Assembly: GCA_020719105.1 (NCBI GenBank)
Contig: DYQV01000046.1
Coordinates: 1-12,970 of the forward strand
Direction: 5' to 3'
DNA from: Rikenella microfusus
GTDB taxonomy: Bacteria > Bacteroidota > Bacteroidia > Bacteroidales > SZUA-534
Length of the DNA: 12,970 nt
The position numbers were made by a program, and so were the translations under genes. Of the stretch, positions 6,445 through 12,970 are shown in pieces (the first letter of the stretch is position 1; each line of letters begins with the position of its first letter). Under the pieces are notes generated by a model. It was not told where the DNA came from. It saw nothing but the letters and a program-made list of their open reading frames with translations, and ran no database searches.

Positions 6445-7800
6445 TTATTTAATCGATAGCAATTCTTTGAGCTTATTATTTTTCAGCAAACTGTCATCTT
6501 TAAAGAATTCAATATCATGATACTGTGTTTTCTTTAGTTGATCTACCGTTAACTCTTGACCACACACAATTATAAATCGGAACCTATGTTTGCGTCCCCA
6601 ACCCGGCGCTTTAATTATATCGCTTAATTTTCGTTCCAGCCATTGATTATTTCCGGAATTGTAAATTATAACCCCTTGACAGGAAGTCAATTGTTTTTGA
6701 TGGTATTGCAACAATTCCAATTGATCCAGATTGATTTGCGAAAGGGAATAGGTAATATTTTTTTGCTTGAACCAATCGCAATAGGGTACAATTTTGTTTT
6801 CCTCTTCCGATGGATAAATTAAATAAACCTCTTTGTCTTTGTTTTCATCAATTACTGATTGAGTAATTGGGGCTGAAAGCTCCTTAATTTTTTGAAGTAC
6901 AATTTCTTTTAGCTTTTCAATAGGGGTTTGAATTAATTCGGCATTAAGCAGGCTATGAGTATTGCTTTTAAATTGGCTGATTTTTTGTTCCACTATTTCC
7001 GATGTTTCTGAATTCTCAGCCGGTACATAAATTATACGTTGTAAGTTTTGTCCATCAATTGTTGCACAAAAGTCTGCCGTAATTTGATTAATTTTTATTG
7101 CCGGCGATATTTTTTCCGGAAAATCAACAATGGATTGATGCCCAATAAAATGAATGGCAAAATCGGAATTTCGTAACATTTCCAGTAAATATTCTTGATT
7201 ATCAATAAGCTCTTTAGCACTCGGATTTGCTACTTCTGGAACAATGTTAAATTTGCGATGTAATAATTCCCTTGTAATTTTTTGATACTCTATGGTAGTA
7301 GAATCATCAAATGGGCCTACATAAAAGGTAATAGCACTGTTTGCCTGTGGATATTTAGTGCGGATTATAAAATGTACAATATCGTTAAGAATTTCAGTCA
7401 ATTGGGAATTGTTATTCGCTTTTGAATTCCATTCTTCCTCCTCATTGAAATTGCTATTGTCAAAGGAGCTTAGTGAAAATACGGGAAATAAATGGAAGTA
7501 CTCGGGAATATCTCTAATTTTTAAATCGTCGAGTACAATTATTACTTGATTGGTCAGAAACTCCTTCTTGCTGAAAAAGGATTGACTAACTGAATCATGA
7601 ATCAGAGTATTTAAGGTAAGTTCATCAAGAAAAACTATTAAAAAATCATTAGTCCCTAAATTAATGGTTAATTTATCGATAATGACTGTTTCGTTTTTGA
7701 CTTGCTTTTTATTCGAAATAAATTGCAATGTTTTTTCAACTTGTTGGGTTTGATCTTTATCAAAACCGTTTAAAATATATGTCTTTAATGTTATATTCAT
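6445..7800 (-). CDS. Tandem TIR-like / DUF4062-like domain protein
   Basis: A 451-residue soluble protein without a signal peptide or transmembrane helix. It can be read as two or three flavodoxin-like modules. Module 1 (about 4-112) has the strands LKTYIL, NDFLIVFLDE and NQVIIVLDD. Module 2 (about 156-305) starts ITFYVGPFDD, with EYLLEMLRNSDFAIHFIGH and RIIYVPAE, which resembles the TIR-like/DUF4062 domains that often accompany STAND NTPases. Module 3 (about 324-450) starts EVYLIYPSEEENKIVPYCDW, with LTSCQGVIIYNSGNNQWLE and FRFIIVCGQE, and follows the TIR order of strands. Active TIR NADases carry a Glu about four residues after the conserved Trp; here that position after Trp387 is Lys391, with Glu389 nearby, so enzymatic activity is doubtful. 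It lies between the phosphatase gene (8-base gap) and the STAND gene (28-base gap). A role as cytosolic adaptor or effector of the STAND protein is inferred. Confidence 0.7.
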   Translation of the reverse strand: MNITLKTYILNGFDKDQTQQVEKTLQFISNKKQVKNETVIIDKLTINLGTNDFLIVFLDELTLNTLIHDSVSQSFFSKKEFLTNQVIIVLDDLKIRDIPEYFHLFPVFSLSSFDNSNFNEEEEWNSKANNNSQLTEILNDIVHFIIRTKYPQANSAITFYVGPFDDSTTIEYQKITRELLHRKFNIVPEVANPSAKELIDNQEYLLEMLRNSDFAIHFIGHQSIVDFPEKISPAIKINQITADFCATIDGQNLQRIIYVPAENSETSEIVEQKISQFKSNTHSLLNAELIQTPIEKLKEIVLQKIKELSAPITQSVIDENKDKEVYLIYPSEEENKIVPYCDWFKQKNITYSLSQINLDQLELLQYHQKQLTSCQGVIIYNSGNNQWLERKLSDIIKAPGWGRKHRFRFIIVCGQELTVDQLKKTQYHDIEFFKDDSLLKNNKLKELLSIK

Positions 7801-7808
7801 TCCAATGG

Positions 7809-9872
7809 TTAAAATTTAATACCAATAACTAAAATATCATCAACCTGAACTTCAGTGCCTCTCCAATTTTCAAATTCCTCATCAACAATAACATGTTGTT
7901 CTTCAATAGGTAAAGGGGCTATTTTTGTAAGCAACTCTTTGAAATTGCTATACATAAACTTTCTACCTTTAGGGCCACCAAATTGGTCGGCATACCCATC
8001 GGAGAAAATGTAAATTACATCATCTTTTTGAAGCTGAATTTCATGATTCGTATATTTTTTATCTGGATATTCACTGTATGATCCAATAGCATTTTTATCG
8101 GCTTTATAAGTGGTAAGTTCTCCGTTGCGAACCAAATAAAGTGGATTATTTGCTCCTGCAAACTCCAATTCAAGGGTTTTAAAATCAATTAAACAAAGAG
8201 CAATATCCATCCCATCACGGATATTTACATGACCTGTCTCTTGGCGTAATGCAGTTTCAACCCCTTCGTTGAGTGAGTCAAGAATTTCAGCGGCTGTTTT
8301 TGCTTTTTTTGTACGTACAGCATAATCTAATTGATTACTACCTATTATTGACATAAATGCACCCGGAACGCCATGTCCGGTACAGTCAACAGCAGCAATA
8401 ATAGTTTTGTTCTGGGTTTTATCGGCCCAATAAAAATCGCCACTAACAATATCTTTCGGTTTATAGAGTAAAAAGTGATTAGGTAAAATCTTTTCAATAA
8501 GGGTTAGCGGAGGTAAAATAGCATTCTGTATTCGCTTAGCATAAATGATACTATCCGTGGTATGTTTCTTCTGAGCCTGAATTTCTTTGTATGCTTCTTC
8601 CAAACTATCATTTTTATCAGCCAACAAATTACGCTGATCCTCAATAGCATCGCGCTGAGATGAAATTTCTTCTTTTTGCTGTTGAATTTCCCGGGTTCGT
8701 TCTTCAACTTTCTGCTCCAATTCATTGTAATAACTTTCTAGTTCTTTAATCATTAAATTAAATTGCTTTGAAAGGGTGGTAATTTCATTATTTCCAATTT
8801 CATCAGCTCGCTCATTCAAATGGCCATGGGTAATGCGGTTTACTTTTAAAACTAATTTTTGTATCGGATCAGTAATAACTTTGGTTTTAAAATAAATTAG
8901 AATTATTACTAGAACTAATGTTAATGTAAAAATTACTATAAATTTAATTAATTCATCACGTAGGTAAATGTAATCACTGGTTCTGTCTGAAATTATGCGT
9001 ATTACAGAACCTTTATACAGGTCGGTATTTTTCCGATCCATATAAATAAACTGGTAGTTAAGTCTTTTATTATTTATGGTAGTATCTAAGGATATAGTAT
9101 CCCTTTTTGAAAAAGTTTGAGCTAAAATAGCTTTATGGTTTTCTTCAATAAAGGCATTTTTATTTAGCGAGAATGGATTATCGGCACCAATAAAGAGTTC
9201 CACATCATCAATCGATTCATTTTTTTCAGTAATCTGAGCTGAAGTATTTCGGATAAAATCAATAATTTCATCGGCTTCCGATGAATAAACCCCAATTTGG
9301 ATGATATATTTTCCATCAGAAGTAGGATGATAAGAGAATTTTTTAATTCGCTTGGTCTTAGCTTCAATAGCAAATCGTTCATTCCGGAATGTTCCTGCTT
9401 TAAAAATATTCAGAAGCATGTTTTTGTGTTCTTCCCCAAAACTAAAAAAATCAAGCATCAAATCCTGCTTAAAGGTTGTATTAACCACAATTCCATTTTG
9501 GTTAATAATGTAAATATCTTCCATAATCGGATTCATTCCAAACTTAGCCTGAACTATTGAAAGATCTGTTGATTCAATTTTATCGGTATTTATAAAATAG
9601 GTTCTAATATCGTTGCTAATTCGCTCCATGCGCTCATTTAATCTCGATTCCACTAAATTAAGAGCCACATCTTGGAATTCAAGAACTTTAATTATTTCAT
9701 CACCAATAATGTAATTACGAGCGGTGCTTTCCTCCATCAAAATTCTACGTGTATGGGTAAAATTCAAGATACCTAACAGAAAAAGAGCTAAAATGGGAGG
9801 TACCATTACATTCAATATCAACTGTTTGAATATTGTTGTTTTGCGTCGAGCTGCCATAATAAAATCAATCAT
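7809..9872 (-). CDS. Membrane sensor with HAMP and SpoIIE/PP2C serine phosphatase domains
   Basis: A 687-residue membrane protein. TM1 is at about 17-37 and TM2 at about 309-328. Residues 40-308 between them form a large extracytoplasmic sensor region, probably Cache/PAS-like (note EDIYIINQNGIVVNTTF and GKYIIQIGVYS). A HAMP domain follows (about 329-381, TDPIQKLVLKVNRITHGHL), then a coiled coil (about 382-440) and the linker SIIYAKRIQNAILPP. The SpoIIE/PP2C domain occupies about 460-687. Its metal-binding motifs are intact: VSGDFYW (Asp479), AVDCTGHGVPGAFMS (Asp496), RDGMDIALC, FAGANNPLY, IFSDGYADQFGG (Asp625) and VDDILVIG (Asp678/Asp679). This family removes phosphate from Ser/Thr, often on anti-anti-sigma or other STAS proteins; no such partner gene is visible here. 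The start at 9872 overlaps the upstream stop by 8 bases (ATGATTGA). An in-frame ATG at 9857 would give a protein five residues shorter and cannot be excluded. Confidence 0.92.
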   Translation of the reverse strand: MIDFIMAARRKTTIFKQLILNVMVPPILALFLLGILNFTHTRRILMEESTARNYIIGDEIIKVLEFQDVALNLVESRLNERMERISNDIRTYFINTDKIESTDLSIVQAKFGMNPIMEDIYIINQNGIVVNTTFKQDLMLDFFSFGEEHKNMLLNIFKAGTFRNERFAIEAKTKRIKKFSYHPTSDGKYIIQIGVYSSEADEIIDFIRNTSAQITEKNESIDDVELFIGADNPFSLNKNAFIEENHKAILAQTFSKRDTISLDTTINNKRLNYQFIYMDRKNTDLYKGSVIRIISDRTSDYIYLRDELIKFIVIFTLTLVLVIILIYFKTKVITDPIQKLVLKVNRITHGHLNERADEIGNNEITTLSKQFNLMIKELESYYNELEQKVEERTREIQQQKEEISSQRDAIEDQRNLLADKNDSLEEAYKEIQAQKKHTTDSIIYAKRIQNAILPPLTLIEKILPNHFLLYKPKDIVSGDFYWADKTQNKTIIAAVDCTGHGVPGAFMSIIGSNQLDYAVRTKKAKTAAEILDSLNEGVETALRQETGHVNIRDGMDIALCLIDFKTLELEFAGANNPLYLVRNGELTTYKADKNAIGSYSEYPDKKYTNHEIQLQKDDVIYIFSDGYADQFGGPKGRKFMYSNFKELLTKIAPLPIEEQHVIVDEEFENWRGTEVQVDDILVIGIKF

Positions 9873-12800
9873 TCTGTAAGTTATTAATTAGCTTTTGGGT
9901 AAACTTTTTATTCGATACCGCTAACTTATTCATTTGTTCTTTCTTAATTCCAACTAACAATTGATCTTTTTCTAACAAGACTTCATTCACTCCGTATTTA
10001 CCTTCAAAATGAAGTTTGTAACCAACTGAATTAATGGAATTCGGGTCTTGGTCAATTATCAAAAATACGAAATAATTAGTTACTTGTTCCTTTGTGGTTA
10101 AAATATTAGATGGGTTGTAACTATAAAATTCAAAATTTGATAAAAGTTCAATGTATTCAGGGGGTTCAATGTTAAAATATTTTTGGATGATTTCGCTAGT
10201 TGAAATTGGATAATTACTTATTGAATCCAAACCTTCAGTCATACTTTGCTTAGCTAATTTTAAACGATTTTTAGTTTGAATCCGGTTTTTTATCTGAGTT
10301 AATTTTTCTGGGTCTATTTTATTTACTATTTGGTTTGCTATAAGATGCAGTTCTGGCTCTGGATTAAAAAGCTGAGCAATAATATCGTTGGTTATTTCTT
10401 CGTAGTATTGAGTGTATAATTGTAATGCTATTTTTTTTGTGGTAAGTGAAATTAGGTTCGGATCGCGATTGATTATCCGCAGTATCATCTTTTCAGGAGA
10501 TGATATTTCAACCGGAAAATAGTTCTCCAAAAGATGCGCTTTTTCTGTGAGGGGTAAATCTTCAAAAGCTGCTAAAATCATGGGTTTAATTTCATCGGAA
10601 AGAAATAAATCGAATAGTTCCAACGCATATCCAATCCCTTCGCTGTTGCCGCTATATAAGTGATTTTTTACATGTTGCACTGATTGCGAGTCGTATGTAA
10701 TAGCCAATACATGAATCAGTTGATTGATATGTTCCTGATACTCAAATTCAAGTGATTTGAACAATACCTCTGATTTTTCAGCATCTTTTAACGAGGCCAT
10801 GGCTGAAATATCCCAAGCAACTTGCTGCGAATTAGCTGTAAGGGCGTGAAAAAGTTTGGGGTAATCTTTTTCTGAGGCCTTAAAATTTAGATTTATTAAA
10901 CTTTCGATTGTTTTTTTTCGAATCTCTTTTTTGTGATTGGAAATATTATCGAGCAAAAAATTTATTACTTCCGGTTTATTCTGATTCCCAATTAAATCGA
11001 GAATGGCTATCTGTGTGCTTAATGTTACTTCGGTTTTGTAAAATATTTGAATGAGCAGCGAATAGCATTTGTCACTCATTTGTTTCAATGAAAGAAAAGC
11101 ATCGGCAAACAGCGATTCCGATTCAGTAAATTCTACCAGTGTGTTGCAGGTTTCAAACTCCTGAACAGTTCCACAAAACCGAATGGTAATTGTTTGAACC
11201 TGAGTATCTGGTACTCTTAATAAAGCCCATAATGCGCTTAATTGGTTCTTTTTATCAAGTTCAAAAAGATAGGTTAATGCACTAAAATAATCCGTTTCAT
11301 TATCCGATTTTAATAAATGAGCCACTTCTTTTAAGGTACTCATTTTTAACGGTTCTATGCGGTCTGAAAAATAAGAATTCCAATTGTCGGCTACTTTATT
11401 TTGAAGTTTTAATAAATAAATTTCAATTTTATGTTGCTTATTCAGGTTGCTAATTTCAGTGGGTTGAATGGATTGAACTACTTTAAGTAAAAAGGGAATG
11501 TATTCATCGGGATTGTATTTTTTGTAAATTTCCAATTGCGAATTCAAAAGGCTGGGTGTTACTTCTTTTTTATCGAGATTCCATGTTGTTTCCTCTTCTT
11601 TTTCAGTATGGGTTTTTTCTTTGAGTGAATCTTCAAGACTTTTACGGTATTCGCGGTAAAGCCGAACGGTTATGAATGCCCATATTACCAGCAGTACAAA
11701 GAGAAATACCGAAAAATGGATTATTTTTATAAAAGCCAACAATCCTAAAGTACTTAGCAGAATACCCGATGTTAATGCAGCAATTTCATTTATGGTTCCA
11801 TCAATTTTCGCTTGTACATCAAAGCGGATGTTCTTTTTCAATGATTGGTAAAGCAGTTTGAAGGATGGGCCTTCCAAAGCATCTTTTAACGTTTTATTGA
11901 ATAATTTACTGAGTGAAATGAATAGGAAAAAATAGATAAATCCGGTGGTTCCAACCCCATAACCACTAAAAACTCCTACCAGTATGGCCAAACCGGTAAA
12001 TATTGCCAACAATACCGAAGAAAGCAAAAGGCTAATTTTTAAACCGTAAGTTTTCACCAATTTGCTGTAAACAAATGTTTTAATTATAAAGGTGAAAATC
12101 ATCATAGAGCCGGTAAAAAAAGCGAGGAACTTGGCTAAATCATCCTCAGCTTTATATTGCTCGTTGGTAACTACAAGAAATGAATACTGAACAAAAAAAG
12201 CTGCAAACATTGAAAATATTACAAAAAGTGCCATGTAGCTGATGTAGCGATCTTTTAGGAAGTCTTTTAGCTTTAATTGATCTTGTTCCATCGCTTCGCC
12301 CTTTGTTGTTGATTTTTGATCCTCTATATTCAGGTTGTATTTACGTGCAATGATCATTTCAATTATAAATGCAAAAACAATACTTACCGAACTAATAATC
12401 AATAAATTTTTAGTTCCATGCAACAGTGTTAACACCAATGGAATAGCATAACTGCTTATTATAATTCCAAATACCTGGCCGGAATCAATAATCCCAAAAA
12501 GACGTTTCCCTTGTCGTAAATTGAAAATTCGGCCTGTTGTTCCCCAAAATGCTAAAATGGCCAGAATATTTAAGGGACCAAGTAGAATAAATACTAAAAA
12601 AACAGTCCAGGGAGCGGATGAGAATTCAAAAAATATACGGATAAGGATGGTAAATAGGGCAATAAAGAGTAAGGTGTATTTTGAAAGATTTGAGAACCGG
12701 ATTTTACTTTGAAGTTTTGAAAAGGTGCTAGTCAGTAAAATCCCAACAATTCCAGATAGGATGTATGCTTTTGGAATCATCTCCTCTGGATATGTTTTCA

Positions 12801-12939
12801 GGAAAAGGGTGTGGGCTCCAATATCAAAGGTTCCATAAAAAATTCCCAAAAACACCGATTGAGTGATAAGCAGCAAAACCGGAACTACCTCAGCAGCTTC
12901 AATATTTAATCCTTTAAATATTTTGTTTTTTTCTATCAT
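9865..12939 (-). CDS. NTT (ATP/ADP-translocase)/MFS-like 12-TM protein fused to HEAT-like solenoid
   Basis: A 1024-residue protein. The first about 430 residues hold twelve predicted membrane helices, roughly at 17-37, 57-75, 87-105, 112-132, 149-172, 178-198, 233-256, 269-292, 302-324, 331-349, 384-405 and 408-428. The segment RQGKRLFGIIDSGQVFG (142-158) corresponds to the conserved KRxxxxxxxG region of nucleotide transporter (NTT) family proteins, and FDVQAKIDGTINEIAALTSG (373-392) is also typical of this NTT/MFS branch. A charged linker follows, then a long all-helical region (about 460-900) with HEAT-like pairs such as FALTYLFELD-type helices and KKEIRKKTIESLINLNF (670-686). The C-terminal about 120 residues are mixed alpha/beta and were not recognised. 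Real nucleotide transport is not shown; in free-living Bacteroidota such NTT-HEAT fusions may be sensors or carry other substrates. It is the first gene of the operon and only 31 bases upstream of its ATG are in the window, so no promoter can be assigned. Confidence 0.8.
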   Translation of the reverse strand: MIEKNKIFKGLNIEAAEVVPVLLLITQSVFLGIFYGTFDIGAHTLFLKTYPEEMIPKAYILSGIVGILLTSTFSKLQSKIRFSNLSKYTLLFIALFTILIRIFFEFSSAPWTVFLVFILLGPLNILAILAFWGTTGRIFNLRQGKRLFGIIDSGQVFGIIISSYAIPLVLTLLHGTKNLLIISSVSIVFAFIIEMIIARKYNLNIEDQKSTTKGEAMEQDQLKLKDFLKDRYISYMALFVIFSMFAAFFVQYSFLVVTNEQYKAEDDLAKFLAFFTGSMMIFTFIIKTFVYSKLVKTYGLKISLLLSSVLLAIFTGLAILVGVFSGYGVGTTGFIYFFLFISLSKLFNKTLKDALEGPSFKLLYQSLKKNIRFDVQAKIDGTINEIAALTSGILLSTLGLLAFIKIIHFSVFLFVLLVIWAFITVRLYREYRKSLEDSLKEKTHTEKEEETTWNLDKKEVTPSLLNSQLEIYKKYNPDEYIPFLLKVVQSIQPTEISNLNKQHKIEIYLLKLQNKVADNWNSYFSDRIEPLKMSTLKEVAHLLKSDNETDYFSALTYLFELDKKNQLSALWALLRVPDTQVQTITIRFCGTVQEFETCNTLVEFTESESLFADAFLSLKQMSDKCYSLLIQIFYKTEVTLSTQIAILDLIGNQNKPEVINFLLDNISNHKKEIRKKTIESLINLNFKASEKDYPKLFHALTANSQQVAWDISAMASLKDAEKSEVLFKSLEFEYQEHINQLIHVLAITYDSQSVQHVKNHLYSGNSEGIGYALELFDLFLSDEIKPMILAAFEDLPLTEKAHLLENYFPVEISSPEKMILRIINRDPNLISLTTKKIALQLYTQYYEEITNDIIAQLFNPEPELHLIANQIVNKIDPEKLTQIKNRIQTKNRLKLAKQSMTEGLDSISNYPISTSEIIQKYFNIEPPEYIELLSNFEFYSYNPSNILTTKEQVTNYFVFLIIDQDPNSINSVGYKLHFEGKYGVNEVLLEKDQLLVGIKKEQMNKLAVSNKKFTQKLINNLQND

Positions 12940-12970
12940 GGTTATTTTGATGCTAATTTATAAAAAATTT

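Larger units (their letters stand above)
1030..12939 (-). other. Predicted six-gene operon
   Basis: Six genes lie on the minus strand with junctions of -8, +8, +28, +7 and -14 bases. No terminator-like hairpin was seen between them. The first candidate terminator lies after the last gene, at 960-1002. The very tight packing and two overlapping start/stop sites suggest one transcript and coupled translation. Confidence 0.85.

Noticed and set aside
1030..12939. Interpretation as a mobile defence island or known Avs-type antiphage system
   Set aside because: No integrase, transposase, tRNA or nuclease effector is visible, and the membrane and outer-membrane partners do not fit Avs proteins. An antiphage role remains possible but is not supported directly.
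12940..12970. Promoter of the operon
   Set aside because: Only 31 AT-rich bases are present upstream of the first ATG and no Bacteroidota -7/-33 pair is visible; it probably lies outside the window.

Overview
The window looks like an AT-rich chromosomal segment from the phylum Bacteroidota. The evidence is the SprB-type adhesin repeats, a lipoprotein signal with a QKD sequence just after the lipobox cysteine, weak Shine-Dalgarno signals, and the protein families present. A finer placement cannot be supported. No tRNA, rRNA, CRISPR array, transposase, integrase or phage gene is visible.

All seven real genes lie on the minus strand, so transcription runs from high to low coordinates. Six of them (12939 down to 1030) are packed almost without gaps: an 8-base overlap, an 8-base gap, a 28-base gap, a 7-base gap and a 14-base overlap. 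They read as one operon. In order they are: an NTT/MFS-like 12-TM protein fused to a HEAT-like solenoid; a membrane sensor with HAMP and SpoIIE/PP2C phosphatase domains; a cytosolic protein with two or three TIR-like modules; an nSTAND1 NTPase with a transmembrane helix, an alanine-heptad coiled coil and a WD40 propeller; a TPR plus outer-membrane beta-barrel protein; and a beta-propeller lipoprotein. The promoter of this operon should lie beyond the right edge.

A 219-base gap (811-1029) follows. It contains a possible weak terminator for the operon and perhaps a promoter for the next gene. That gene (810 down to the left edge) is the 5' part of a secreted SprB-repeat protein, cut off by the window.

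Taken together, the operon encodes parts for every layer of the envelope: cytosol (TIR-like protein, STAND NTPase domain, phosphatase domain), inner membrane (NTT-HEAT, sensor phosphatase, STAND anchor), periplasm (predicted STAND coiled coil and WD40, TPR domain) and outer membrane (barrel, lipoprotein). The proposal is that it forms a trans-envelope signalling apparatus in which a STAND switch is coupled across the periplasm to an outer-membrane complex. That model is inference from domain order, predicted topology and gene packing; no function is shown by the sequence alone.
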